A stretch of DNA of 64,000 bases from Sphingomonas citri. GTDB lineage: Bacteria; Pseudomonadota; Alphaproteobacteria; Sphingomonadales; Sphingomonadaceae. Shown here piece by piece: positions 1 through 8,404 of this stretch. The notes under the pieces were generated by a model. The model worked only from the letters and a program-made list of their open reading frames with translations, searched no databases and was not told the DNA's origin. The translations under genes were made by a program, and so were the position numbers. The stretch is from assembly GCF_019429485.1 (NCBI RefSeq), contig NZ_JAHXZN010000005.1, positions 1 through 64,000 on the forward strand, in the 5' to 3' direction. How positions within the stretch are numbered: position 1 is the stretch's first letter; each line of letters begins with the position of its first letter.

Positions 1-506
1 GGCCGGCGCGACCCGCCGCGGACGTGAGCGAGCGCGCGGGTGCCGCGCGCGGCGCGCGGCCGGCGCCGGGCGCGGCGCTCGAGGCGCATGCCCCTGCCGC
101 AGCGGGTCGGCGCGCGCGAGTGCGTGACGGCGCGGAGTCCGAGGGCCCGACCCGCCCCGCCAAGGATCGGCGCGCGCCCCGAACCACGCCGCGGGCCGGT
201 GCAGCGGCCGAGCGCCCGGCCCGCGCCAGCGAGGACGAGCGCACGCGTCGCTCGCCGTCGCGCGCTGGGGCGTTCGTCGAGCGCTCGTCCCGCGCTGGCG
301 ACGACGCGCGCACCCGCCGCGCCCCGCAGCGCGCCGACGATGATCAGCGCGCCCGTCGCGCCCCACCCCGCGCCGGTGGATCGTCCCCGCGCTCGCCGGA
401 CGACGCCGACGCCGCGCCGCCGACCCGGCCCGAGCGGCCCAAGCGCCAGCCGGGCTGGGCCAAGCCCAAGCCGCGCTCGGGACCGCCGCGCAAGGGGCGG
501 CGATGA
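1..506 (+). CDS. C-terminal tail of probable 23S rRNA pseudouridine synthase (partial)
   Basis: The reading frame is open from the window edge to the TGA at 504-506, so the gene starts upstream. What is visible is about 165 residues of Arg/Ala/Pro-rich, charged low-complexity sequence ending in a basic GPPRKGRR tail; no catalytic domain is in view. Long basic tails of this kind follow RluB/RsuA-type pseudouridine synthases in alphaproteobacteria, and that gene commonly precedes rsmD; the function is inferred from tail style and neighbour only. The stop overlaps the rsmD start (ATGA), suggesting cotranscription of two rRNA-modification genes. It could be another protein with a disordered basic tail. 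Confidence 0.5.
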   Translation, partial: PARPAADVSERAGAARGARPAPGAALEAHAPAAAGRRARVRDGAESEGPTRPAKDRRAPRTTPRAGAAAERPARASEDERTRRSPSRAGAFVERSSRAGDDARTRRAPQRADDDQRARRAPPRAGGSSPRSPDDADAAPPTRPERPKRQPGWAKPKPRSGPPRKGRR

Positions 507-1042
507 GGATCGTCGCCGGCAGCTGGCGCGGCCGCGCGCTCGTCGCTCCCGCGGGTGAGACCACGCGCCCCACCGCCGACCGCACGCGCGAGGCGCTGTT
601 CTCGATGCTGCTCAGCCGGGTCGGCAGCTTCGAGGGCCTCGCGGTGGCGGATCTGTTCGCCGGCTCGGGCGCGCTCGGGCTGGAGGCACTGTCGCGCGGC
701 GCGCGCTCCTGCCTGTTCGTCGAGCAGGACAAGGCCGCGCTCGACTCGCTTCGCGCCAACGTGGCGAAGCTGGGCGCGACCGGCGCGGACGTGCGCGCGG
801 GCTCGGTGCTGGCCCTCGGCCCCGCGACCGCACCGCTCGACCTCGTCCTGATGGACCCGCCCTACGGCACCGGCGCGGGCGCGGTGGCGGCGGACAAGCT
901 GGCGCGGCTCGGCTGGATCGGCCCCGCCACCTGGGTCACGGTCGAGACCGCGCGCGGCGAGGCGGTCACGGCCGCGGGGTTCGAGACGGTGGCGGAGCGG
1001 GTCTACGGCCGCGCCCAGGTCACGCTGCTGCGACTCGCCTGA
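503..1042 (+). CDS. rsmD: 16S rRNA (guanine966-N2)-methyltransferase RsmD
   Basis: SAM-dependent methyltransferase that methylates the exocyclic amine of G966 in 16S rRNA during 30S assembly. The 179-aa product has the family N-terminus MRIVAGSWRGR, the SAM-binding motif I DLFAGSGALGLE (residues 50-61) and the catalytic N6/N2-type motif DPPY (118-121). The size fits the family (about 180-200 aa). The ATG at 503 overlaps the upstream stop by four bases, which fixes the start. It ends 7 bp from the convergent transporter gene. Confidence 0.93.
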   Translation: MRIVAGSWRGRALVAPAGETTRPTADRTREALFSMLLSRVGSFEGLAVADLFAGSGALGLEALSRGARSCLFVEQDKAALDSLRANVAKLGATGADVRAGSVLALGPATAPLDLVLMDPPYGTGAGAVAADKLARLGWIGPATWVTVETARGEAVTAAGFETVAERVYGRAQVTLLRLA

Positions 1043-1049
1043 GCGCGCG

Positions 1050-2372
1050 TCACGGCCCCTCGACCGGCACCGCGTCGACGTGGCGCGCGGGTCGCATGAC
1101 CAGCAGCGCGACGAGGCTCAGCAGCGACATGGCGGCGAGATAGACGCCGACCGGGACGAGCCCGCCGCGCTGCGCCAGCGTCTGCGCCGCGATCGGGGTG
1201 AGCCCGCCGCCGATGATGCCCGCCATGTTGAAGGCGAGGCTCACCCCGGTGTAGCGCACCCGCGCCGGGAACAGGCCCGGCAGCCAGGCGCCCAGCGGCC
1301 CATAGACGAAGCCCATGACGAAGAGCGCGAAGGCGAGCGTCGCGAAGACCGCGGGCGGCGCGCCCGAGCCGAGCCCCGGCACCAGCGCGAAACCGGCGAC
1401 CACCGCGCCGACGCAGCCCCAGCGCAGCACGTGCGCGGGCGAGCGCCGGTCGCTCCACTCGCCCGACAGCGCGATGCCGAGCGCCATGAACAGGATCGCG
1501 CCGAGCTGGAGCGCGAGGAACAGCTGCCGGTCGAACCCGCGCGTCACCGCATAGCCGAGTGCGAAGGCGGTCGCGACATAATAGACCGCGAAGCACGCCA
1601 CCGCCCCCAGCGTTCCGCCCAGTGCGGCGCGCCAATGGTGGCGCAGCAGCTCGCCGATCGGCACCGCCGGCGGCGGCCCTTCCTCGATCATCGCCGCGAA
1701 AGCGGGCGTCTCCGCGATCGTCAGCCGCACCCACAGTCCCAGCGCGATCAGCACCGAGGAGAGCAGGAACGGTAGTCGCCAGCCCCAGGCCATGAAGGAG
1801 TCGCGGTCCATCGTGGCGCCGAGCAGCAGGAACAGCCCGTTGGCGGCGATGAAACCGACCGGCGCGCCGAGCTGCGGGACCATGCCGTAGCGCCCGCGAC
1901 GGTGCGAAGGCGCGTTCTCCACCGCCAGCAGCGCCGCCCCGCCCCACTCACCGCCCAGCCCGAAGCCCTGGCCGAAGCGCAGCAGGCACAGCAGCAGCGG
2001 CGCGACATAGCCCGCTTGCGCGAAGGTCGGCAGGAAGGCGATCGCCATCGTCGAGCCGCCCATCAGCAGCAGACTGGCGATCAGCGTCGACTTGCGCCCG
2101 ACGCGGTCGCCGAAGTGACCGAACGCCCAGGCGCCGATCGGCCGCGCGAAGAAGGCCACCGCCAGGCTGCCATAGGCGGCGAGCAGCTCGATCGCGGGGT
2201 CGCCGATCGGAAAGAACAGGGTTCCGAACACGAGCGAGGCCGCGGTGGCGTAGATGTAGAAGTCGTAGAATTCGACCGACGTCCCGACCAGGCTGGCGAG
2301 CAGGATGCGGCGATGCGAGGCGCTGGCGCGCGGGGCGGTCGGGAGCGGGGACGCTGGCATGGCGGCGGTCAT
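1050..2372 (-). CDS. MFS transporter, metabolite:H+ symporter (MHS) type
   Basis: Inner-membrane major facilitator of 440 aa, expected to have 12 TM segments and to cotransport a small organic solute with protons; the substrate cannot be read. Family signatures are clear: the N-terminal SVEFYDFYIYATAASLVFG region, the MFS loop 2-3 motif GDRVGRK (88-94), and the MHS signature RFGQGFGLGGEWGG (132-145). ProP, ShiA and KgtP share this pattern. The first ATG (2372) is used; ATG 2360 is an alternative. The gene stands alone, convergent with rsmD. Confidence 0.85.
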   Translation of the reverse strand: MTAAMPASPLPTAPRASASHRRILLASLVGTSVEFYDFYIYATAASLVFGTLFFPIGDPAIELLAAYGSLAVAFFARPIGAWAFGHFGDRVGRKSTLIASLLLMGGSTMAIAFLPTFAQAGYVAPLLLCLLRFGQGFGLGGEWGGAALLAVENAPSHRRGRYGMVPQLGAPVGFIAANGLFLLLGATMDRDSFMAWGWRLPFLLSSVLIALGLWVRLTIAETPAFAAMIEEGPPPAVPIGELLRHHWRAALGGTLGAVACFAVYYVATAFALGYAVTRGFDRQLFLALQLGAILFMALGIALSGEWSDRRSPAHVLRWGCVGAVVAGFALVPGLGSGAPPAVFATLAFALFVMGFVYGPLGAWLPGLFPARVRYTGVSLAFNMAGIIGGGLTPIAAQTLAQRGGLVPVGVYLAAMSLLSLVALLVMRPARHVDAVPVEGP

Positions 2373-2477
2373 CGAGCGGCGGTCGGGCCCGGGTCAACGG
2401 GAAAAGTTTGCCGCACGGTCACTAAAGGCTCTGCGACCGACACACAGCAGCAACGTTGCCCGGCTATGAAGAGGATG

Positions 2478-2580
2478 ACGGTGCCGCTCCCCCTGTGTGG
2501 CACCGTGGTGGTCGGACACTCCCCCTCGTCCGATCCTTCCCTGGACTACGGGGCGGCTCGCGAGGGCCGCCCCGGCTTTT
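2478..2580 (+). ncRNA. Candidate small RNA with C-rich anti-Shine-Dalgarno loops
   Basis: In the gap between two minus-strand genes, three consecutive hairpins sit on the plus strand. Hairpin 1 (2478-2506) has a 9-bp stem and the loop CTCCCCCTGTG. Hairpin 2 (2512-2533) has a 6-bp stem and the loop ACTCCCCCTC. Hairpin 3 (2550-2573) has an 8-bp GC stem and is followed by GGCTTTT, like a Rho-independent terminator. The repeated exposed CUCCCCCU is complementary to Shine-Dalgarno sequences. Alphaproteobacterial sRNAs of the alpha-r14 and cuckoo types use C-rich loops in this way. The 5' end and promoter are not defined, and the orientation rests on the T run. Homology to a named sRNA is not shown. 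Confidence 0.55.
2550..2580 (+). terminator. Rho-independent terminator-like hairpin
   Basis: An 8-bp stem GGGGCGGC/GCCGCCCC (2550-2557 with 2566-2573) has an 8-nt loop and is followed by GGC and four T. No plus-strand protein gene precedes it, so it most simply ends the candidate small RNA that starts near 2478. Confidence 0.6.
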
Positions 2581-2635
2581 CCGACAGCGACGTGGACGCG
2601 CGTGCCGTGCGGCTGGAACGTCGCTCGCCGCAACG

Positions 2636-4276
2636 TCACGACAGGCCGGCGGTCCGCACCAGCGCGCGCAGCAGCCAGAACAGCGCGCCCGACAGCGCCA
2701 TCGCCACCGGCAGCGTCAACAGCCAGGCCGCGGCGAGTTGCAGCAATGTGCGGCGCTGCAGCCCCTGCCCGCTCGCCACCGAGGCGCCTGCCACGCCCGA
2801 GGAGAGGATATGCGTGGTCGACACCGGGAGCCCGAAACGGTCTGCCGCCAGGATCGTGGCCGCGGCGACCAGCTCGGCCGAGGCGCCCATGCCATAGGTC
2901 ATGTGCTGCTTGCCGATCTTCTCGCCGACGGTGACGACGATCCGCTTCCAACCGATCATCGTGCCGAGCCCGAGTGCCAGCGCCACCGCCACCTTCACCC
3001 ACAAGGGAATGAACCGCGTGCCGCGCTCCAGCCGTTTCTGATAATCGGCGAGCGCGTCTTTCTCCGGCCCGCTCAGCCGCGACTGCTTGTCGGCGACGAT
3101 CATCCGCGTCGCGTCGAGCACCAGGTACATGTCGTTTCGCACGTTGGGCGCGGCCTGCGCCGGGACGTTGCTGAGCGCGCCATAACCGGCGACGCGCTGC
3201 GACAGGTCGCGCGACACTGCCACCACCGCGCCATAGGCCTGGGGCGACACCGCGCGGCGCTGCTCCAACGCGTCCTTGAGCAGCGGTCGCGCGCGCTCGA
3301 GCGGTACCGCGGCGGCGCCGTGCCGGATCAGCGTCGCGCTCGCGTCGGTGGCGCTGGCGAGGAAAGCGGGCGTCTCGCTCGCCGGGAGTGTGCGGTTGAG
3401 CGCATAGGCGGTCGGCGCGCAGCCGATCAGGATGAGCATGATCAGCCCCATGCCCTTCTGCCCGTCGTTCGAGCCATGGCTGAACGACACCGCGGTGCAG
3501 GTGAACACGAGCAGCGCGCGGATGCCGAGCGGCGGCGGCGCGTCGCCCTCGGGCGCGCGCATCAGCTCGGGCGAGCGCGCGACGCGGCGCAGCACCAGCA
3601 GCAGCAACGCCGCGGCGGAGAAGCCGATCAGCGGCGCCATCCACAGGCCGGTCAGCACCTTGGTCGCCTGGCTCCAGTCGACCCCGGCGGTGCCGCCCGC
3701 GCCCGAGGTGAGCAATTGGTTGGCGAGCCCGACGCCCAGCACCGAGCCGATCAGCGTGTGGCTCGAACTGTTGGGCAGGCCGACGTACCAGGTCGCGAGG
3801 TTCCAGATCACCGCGGCGAGCAGCAGCGCGAAGATCATCGCGAAGCCCGCGCCCGAGCCGACGTTGAGGATCAGGTCGACAGGCAGCAGCGTGATGATCG
3901 AATAGGCCACCGCGCCCGAGGACAAGAGCACGCCGAGAAAGTTGAAGAAGCCGGACCACATCACCGCCAGATTGGCGGGCAGCGAGTTGGTGTAGATCAC
4001 CGTCGCGACGGCATTGGCGGTGTCGTGGAAGCCGTTGACGAACTCGAAGCCCAGCGCGATCAACAGGGCAAGGCCGAGGAACAGGAACACGCCGACCGCG
4101 AGCTGCTCGCCGACCTGCTGCGTGTCGATGACGATGCTGATCCCGGCATAGAGAAGCCCCGCCGCGGCGAGCAGCAGGAACAGGAGGCGCGCACCGGGAT
4201 GAACCGGCGCGTCGAATCGTCGCGCAGCAGCAAGCGACGGCGGCGACTCGCTGGCCGCGAGGACGGTGGTTGCCAT
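2636..4276 (-). CDS. pit: PiT-family inorganic phosphate transporter
   Basis: Low-affinity inner-membrane phosphate (metal-phosphate:H+) transporter, 546 aa. The N-terminal PiT half carries GFEFVNGFHDTANAVAT (the GxxDxAN signature at about 82-88) and SSSHTLIGS. The C-terminal half repeats the pattern with VSTTHILSS. A long hydrophilic central loop separates the two halves, as in other PiT proteins. The ATG at 4276 has a GAGGAGGAT Shine-Dalgarno about 10 nt upstream. A Pho-box-like sequence lies 26 bp before the start, suggesting PhoB control, which is not universal for pit genes. The gene appears monocistronic. Confidence 0.9.
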   Translation of the reverse strand: MATTVLAASESPPSLAAARRFDAPVHPGARLLFLLLAAAGLLYAGISIVIDTQQVGEQLAVGVFLFLGLALLIALGFEFVNGFHDTANAVATVIYTNSLPANLAVMWSGFFNFLGVLLSSGAVAYSIITLLPVDLILNVGSGAGFAMIFALLLAAVIWNLATWYVGLPNSSSHTLIGSVLGVGLANQLLTSGAGGTAGVDWSQATKVLTGLWMAPLIGFSAAALLLLVLRRVARSPELMRAPEGDAPPPLGIRALLVFTCTAVSFSHGSNDGQKGMGLIMLILIGCAPTAYALNRTLPASETPAFLASATDASATLIRHGAAAVPLERARPLLKDALEQRRAVSPQAYGAVVAVSRDLSQRVAGYGALSNVPAQAAPNVRNDMYLVLDATRMIVADKQSRLSGPEKDALADYQKRLERGTRFIPLWVKVAVALALGLGTMIGWKRIVVTVGEKIGKQHMTYGMGASAELVAAATILAADRFGLPVSTTHILSSGVAGASVASGQGLQRRTLLQLAAAWLLTLPVAMALSGALFWLLRALVRTAGLS

Positions 4277-4301
4277 GGTGGCACCGCCATCCTCCTCGAA
4301 A

Positions 4302-4319
4302 GTGACACTTTAATGACGA
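4302..4319 (-). promoter_or_regulatory. Pho-box-like PhoB site upstream of pit
   Basis: On the minus strand the sequence reads TCGTCAT TAAA GTGTCAC: two 7-mers 11 bp apart with an A/T-rich 4-bp spacer. Against the PhoB consensus half-sites CTGTCAT and CTGTCAC it matches 5/7 and 6/7. The location immediately before a phosphate transporter supports the call; binding is inferred. Confidence 0.55.
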
Positions 4320-4450
4320 TTAATGTCCCAGGATGAGCCAGAACTGACGCAGCGGCCGTCGAGGGACCGGCCGCCGACGAGGCGTCCTGATGCTGCAAGA
4401 CGAAGCGAGCGTGGTGGTTCGCCCGCCCTTGAAGAAAGCCGCGGCGCGGC

Positions 4451-4864
4451 TCAGCCCATGCCCGGATAGGTGGTGAACGCGGGCAAGTCCGCCATCCCTC
4501 TGGTCCACGGCAGCCGCTCCTTCACCATGATCTGCGCGCTGGGCGGACACGTCGCGGGATCGTCCAGCGTCCCCGACTGGACGTCGACCAGCCCCGGCAG
4601 CGCGCTCGCGTTGCGATAGAACAGCCCGGTACCGCAGCGCCCGCAGAACTGCCGCTCGCCATGCTCCGACGAGTGATACGTCACCGGTTCGCCCGTCACG
4701 CTGACGTGATCCTCGCGAAAGGCGATCCAGCCCATCACCGGCGCGCCCGACCAGCCGCGGCAATCGGTGCAATGGCACAGCGCGTGGTGCTCGGGCGCGC
4801 CCTCCGCCTCGTAGCGGATCGCGCCGCAGTGGCAGCCCCCCGCGATCACCGCCTGCTCCGCCAT
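4451..4864 (-). CDS. GFA-family (glutathione-dependent formaldehyde-activating-like) zinc protein
   Basis: A 137-aa protein of the Gfa/CENP-V zinc-binding fold. The metal ligands are in the usual order: GGCHCGAIRYE near the N-terminus, then CHCTDCR, then CGRCGTGLFYR. Family members are mostly uncharacterised; the name derives from the glutathione-dependent formaldehyde-activating enzyme, and the reaction here is unknown. The reading frame extends upstream, but the ATG at 4864 (MAEQ), preceded by GGGAGAGCGAG, is the only start that matches family length. It is divergent from uvrD, with the LexA-type box between them. Confidence 0.8.
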   Translation of the reverse strand: MAEQAVIAGGCHCGAIRYEAEGAPEHHALCHCTDCRGWSGAPVMGWIAFREDHVSVTGEPVTYHSSEHGERQFCGRCGTGLFYRNASALPGLVDVQSGTLDDPATCPPSAQIMVKERLPWTRGMADLPAFTTYPGMG

Positions 4865-4889
4865 CTCGCTCTCCCTCGACTCGACCGAT

Positions 4890-4904
4890 GTTCCCAGGAT
4901 GTTC
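4890..4904. promoter_or_regulatory. LexA (SOS) box of alphaproteobacterial type, upstream of uvrD
   Basis: GTTC CCAGGAT GTTC is an exact match to the alphaproteobacterial LexA direct-repeat operator GTTC-N7-GTTC. It sits 68 bp before the uvrD start in the divergent GFA/uvrD gap. The second GTTC also begins the palindrome GTTCTCACGAGAAC (4901-4914). LexA control of uvrD is known in other bacteria; here it is inferred from the motif and position. Confidence 0.6.
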
Positions 4905-4972
4905 TCACGAGAACATGCACCTGGCAAGCCGCGCGCTTGCTCCGCGGCGCTTCGTTCCCTACCTGTTCGGCG

Positions 4973-7294
4973 GTGACCGAGCCAGCCAACGCCCTTCAGG
5001 ACCCACCCTATCTCGCCGGGCTCAACCCGCCGCAGCGCGACGCAGTGCTCACCACCGACGGGCCGGTGCTGGTGCTCGCCGGCGCTGGTACGGGCAAGAC
5101 CGCGGCGCTCACCGCGCGGCTGGCGCACCTGCTATGGACGCGCAAGGCCTATCCGTCCGAGATCCTCAGCGTCACCTTCACCAACAAGGCCGCGCGCGAG
5201 ATGCGCGAGCGCGTCGGGCGTCTCGTCGGCGACGCGGTGGAGGGCATGCCGTGGCTCGGCACCTTCCACGCGATTGGCGCCAAGATGCTGCGCCGTCACG
5301 CCGAGCTGGTCGGACTGCAGAGCAATTTCACGATCCTCGACACCGACGATCAGCTCCGCCTGCTCAAGCAGCTGATCGTCGCCGCCGACCTCGACGAGAA
5401 GCGCTTCCCCGCGCGCAGCCTCGCCGGGCTGATCGACGAGTGGAAGAACAAGGGGCTCACCCCGTCCGAGATCGACGCCGGCGAGAGCGAGCGCTACGGC
5501 AACGGCCGCGGCGGTGAGCTCTACCAGCAATATCAGGACCGGCTGCGCGCGGTGAACGCCTGCGACTTCGGCGACCTGCTGCTTCACGTGCTGACGATCC
5601 TGAAGCGCGAGCGCTCGGTGCTCGAGCAGTATCAGCAGCGCTTCCGCTACATCATGGTGGACGAGTATCAGGACACCAACTCGGTCCAGTATCTCTGGCT
5701 GCGGCTGCTCGCGCAGGAGCGCCGCAACATCTGCTGTGTCGGCGACGACGACCAGTCGATCTATTCCTGGCGCGGCGCGCAGGTGGAGAACATCCTCAAG
5801 TTCGAGAAGGATTTCCCAGGCGCCAAGGTGATCCGGCTGGAGCAGAACTACCGCTCCACGCCACATATCCTCGCTGCCGCCTCGGGCGTGATCGCCAACA
5901 ACGGCGGGCGGCTCGGCAAGGAGCTGTGGACCGAGCTCGACGCGGGCGAGAAGGTGCGCGTCCTCGGCGTGTGGGACGGGCCCGAGGAAGCGCGCCGCGT
6001 CGGCGAGGAGATCGAGGCGGCGCAGCGCGACGGCACCAACCTCGACCATGTCGCCATCCTCGTGCGCGCGCAGCACCAGACGCGCGAGTTCGAGGACCGC
6101 TTCATCGCGATCGGCCTGCCCTATCGCATCGTCGGCGGCTTCCGCTTCTACGAGCGCGCCGAGATCCGCGACGCGCTCGCCTATCTGCGCGTCGTCCACC
6201 AGCCCGCCGACGACCTCGCCTTCGAGCGGATCGTCAATACGCCCAAGCGCGGCCTCGGCGACAAGGCGATTGCCAAGCTCCACCAGCTCGCCCGCGCCGA
6301 GCGGCTGCCGCTGTCGATCGCGGCGGCGCGCATCCTCGACAGCGACGAACTCACCCCGCAGGCGCGCAAGGCGCTCGGCCGCTTCGTCGGCGACGTCGCG
6401 CGCTGGCGCGACATGGCCAACGATCTGCCCCACGCCGAGCTGGCGCGGCAGATCCTCGACGAGAGCGGCTATACCGCGATGTGGCAGGCGGAGAAGTCGG
6501 CCGAGGCGGCGGGGCGGCTCGAGAATCTCACCGAGCTGGTGCGCGCGATGGAGGAATATGAGAGCCTGACCGCCTTCCTCGAGCATGTCAGCCTGGTCAT
6601 GGACAATGAGGCGACGCGCGAGGATCCCAAGGTGACGATCATGACGATCCACGCCGCCAAGGGGCTGGAGTTCGACACCGTCTTCCTCGCCGGCTGGGAG
6701 GAAGGGCTGTTCCCGTCGCAGCGCGCGCTCGACGAGGGCGGCACGCGCAGCCTCGAGGAGGAGCGCCGCCTCGCTTATGTCGCGATCACGCGCGCGCGCC
6801 GCCGCGCCACCATCCTCCACGCCGCCAACCGCCGCATCTACGGGCAGTGGACCAGCTCGCTACCGTCGCGCTTCGTGGGCGAGCTGCCCGACGCGCATGT
6901 CGAGAGCGAGACGAGCATGTCGGGCGGCGAGAGCCTGTGGCGCGCCAATTGGAGCGAGCGCGCCGATCCCTTCGCCGACGTCGCGCGCGGCACCGGCCGC
7001 GGCCCGGGCTGGCAGCGCGCGGCGGGGACGCTCGGCACCCAGAGCGGGAGCAAGCCCGGCGGCGAGTGGACCAGCCGCACCTTCTCGCGCGAGCCGGTCC
7101 GCGTGGTGGAGAGCCGCGCCTCGGCGGTGAGCATCGGCAACAAGGGTCGCGGCGATCTGTCAGTGGGGCAGCGCGTGTTCCACCAGAAGTTCGGCTATGG
7201 CGCGATCGCCGAGATCGAGGGCAACAAGCTCGAGATCGACTTCGAACAGGCCGGGCGCAAGCGCGTGATGGACAGTTTCGTCAGCGCCAGCTGA
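4973..7294 (+). CDS. uvrD: UvrD/PcrA-type SF1 DNA helicase
   Basis: ATP-dependent 3'-5' DNA helicase for nucleotide-excision and mismatch repair and for clearing recombination intermediates. Superfamily 1A motifs are all present: Walker A AGAGTGKT (36-43), TFTNKAAREM (Ia), VDEYQDTN (II), GDDDQSIYSWRGA (III), QNYRST (IV), TIHAAKGLEFDTVF (V) and AYVAITRARRR (VI). It ends with the C-terminal UvrD tail (GYGAIAEIEGNKLEIDFE). The frame is open further upstream, but GTG 4973 gives MTEPANALQDPPYLAGLN and 773 aa, the family length; earlier starts would run into the divergent gene. A LexA-type box precedes it. Confidence 0.92.
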   Translation: MTEPANALQDPPYLAGLNPPQRDAVLTTDGPVLVLAGAGTGKTAALTARLAHLLWTRKAYPSEILSVTFTNKAAREMRERVGRLVGDAVEGMPWLGTFHAIGAKMLRRHAELVGLQSNFTILDTDDQLRLLKQLIVAADLDEKRFPARSLAGLIDEWKNKGLTPSEIDAGESERYGNGRGGELYQQYQDRLRAVNACDFGDLLLHVLTILKRERSVLEQYQQRFRYIMVDEYQDTNSVQYLWLRLLAQERRNICCVGDDDQSIYSWRGAQVENILKFEKDFPGAKVIRLEQNYRSTPHILAAASGVIANNGGRLGKELWTELDAGEKVRVLGVWDGPEEARRVGEEIEAAQRDGTNLDHVAILVRAQHQTREFEDRFIAIGLPYRIVGGFRFYERAEIRDALAYLRVVHQPADDLAFERIVNTPKRGLGDKAIAKLHQLARAERLPLSIAAARILDSDELTPQARKALGRFVGDVARWRDMANDLPHAELARQILDESGYTAMWQAEKSAEAAGRLENLTELVRAMEEYESLTAFLEHVSLVMDNEATREDPKVTIMTIHAAKGLEFDTVFLAGWEEGLFPSQRALDEGGTRSLEEERRLAYVAITRARRRATILHAANRRIYGQWTSSLPSRFVGELPDAHVESETSMSGGESLWRANWSERADPFADVARGTGRGPGWQRAAGTLGTQSGSKPGGEWTSRTFSREPVRVVESRASAVSIGNKGRGDLSVGQRVFHQKFGYGAIAEIEGNKLEIDFEQAGRKRVMDSFVSAS

Positions 7295-7337
7295 GACTTT
7301 CCCGGCGCGTCCGGGTTGTCGGCGGCGGAGGTGTGCC

Positions 7338-7832
7338 ATGTCCGAGACCGCCGAGAAGACCGATCCCGCTCTGTGGGAGACGGTGAAGGACGAGATCACC
7401 GCCGGCGCGAAGGGCGGCAGGAAGGGGCAATGGTCCGCGCGCAAGGCGCAGATGGCAGTCGCCGAGTATAAGAAGCGCGGCGGCGGCTATAAGGGCGGCA
7501 AGGACGAGGACAATTCGCTGCACCAGTGGAGCGAGGAGGACTGGGGCACCAAGTCGGGCGCGACGAGCGAGGCAAGCGGCGAGCGCTATCTGCCGAAGAA
7601 GGCGCGCGCGGCGCTGTCCGACAAGGAGTATGCGCGCACCAGCGCGAAGAAGCGGGCCGACACCAAGAAGGGGAAGCAATTCTCCGCCCAGCCCTCTGAC
7701 GTGGCGGAGAAGACGCGGCCGTACCGCGACCATCGCTCGAAGGCCGATCTCTACGCCGAGGCGAAGAAGCGCGACATCCCCGGTCGCTCGACGATGAACA
7801 AGGACGAGCTGGCGAAGGCGCTCGCGGGATAG
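7338..7832 (+). CDS. DUF5872-like basic protein with SAP/Rho-N-like C-terminus
   Basis: A 164-aa, very Lys/Arg-rich soluble protein. The N-terminal half contains GQWSARKAQMAVAEYKKRGG, DNSLHQWSEEDWGTKSG and RYLPKKARAAL, a pattern I associate with the DUF5872 family. Residues about 133-164 (RSKADLYAEAKKRDIPGRS...KDELAKALAG) resemble a SAP or Rho N-terminal helix-extended-helix nucleic-acid-binding motif. That combination suggests nucleic-acid binding, possibly stress related, but no function is established. It lies 43 bp after uvrD on the same strand and may share its transcript. Confidence 0.7.
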   Translation: MSETAEKTDPALWETVKDEITAGAKGGRKGQWSARKAQMAVAEYKKRGGGYKGGKDEDNSLHQWSEEDWGTKSGATSEASGERYLPKKARAALSDKEYARTSAKKRADTKKGKQFSAQPSDVAEKTRPYRDHRSKADLYAEAKKRDIPGRSTMNKDELAKALAG

Positions 7833-7970
7833 TTCGCAGATCTGGTCGCGTCATCGGTCAGCCACGCGCCCCGGCGCGGGCCGGGTACAGTTGGGTGACC
7901 TCACGTCAGAGCCACTACGGCCTTCCCACCTAGGCTCCGGCCTGCACCGAAGCACATCAGAGAGTCGCCT

Positions 7971-8399
7971 TTACCTGCGCAGCTCCACCGCGCCACTCCC
8001 CCACAGCGCCCACCAGATGATCGCGGGCTGAAGCAGCAGCCGCGGCGCATGGTACCAGACCGGCAGCCCCGTACCGCTGCCGAGATCGAGCATGGCGTGG
8101 TAGATATTGGCCGGCCACACGCACAGCGCATAGGCCGCCAGCCCCCATCCGGCGAAGCGCCGCGTGGCGCGCGGCAGCAGCATCGCCGCGCCGGCCAGCT
8201 CGATCACGCCGGTGACCGCCACCACCGCGACTGGCAGCGGGATCGCTGGCGGGACGATCGCCGCCATCGCGTCGGTGAAGGCGAAATGCGCGATGCCGCC
8301 CAGCGCGTAGAACAGCGCGAGCGCCCACCGGCCCCAGCGCCGCGCGTCACTCTCGCGCTGGCGCTTGAAGCCGTAGGAAGCGTAGCGATCGACCGGCAA
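7971..8399 (-). CDS. DoxX-like membrane protein
   Basis: A 142-aa small integral membrane protein with about four hydrophobic segments. It has the features of the DoxX/DoxD-like family: FYALGGIAHFAFTDAMAAIVPP, then VTGVIELAGAAMLLPRATR. Function is unassigned; DoxX members are linked to thiol/sulfur redox or quinone chemistry. The start is read as TTG 8399, with GGAGGT 9 nt upstream inside the end of the preceding gene, so the two are probably translated from one mRNA. Confidence 0.7.
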   Translation of the reverse strand: MPVDRYASYGFKRQRESDARRWGRWALALFYALGGIAHFAFTDAMAAIVPPAIPLPVAVVAVTGVIELAGAAMLLPRATRRFAGWGLAAYALCVWPANIYHAMLDLGSGTGLPVWYHAPRLLLQPAIIWWALWGSGAVELRR

Positions 8400-8404
8400 G
8401 CCGG

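Noticed and set aside
4661..4972. In-frame N-terminal extension of uvrD
   Set aside because: It would overlap the divergent GFA gene and the LexA-type box, and does not resemble the family N-terminus.
5132..6820. 562-aa open frame antisense to uvrD
   Set aside because: It is a GC-driven shadow of uvrD: low-complexity Leu/Ala/Val/Glu-rich, no domain motif, and the opposite strand carries all helicase motifs.
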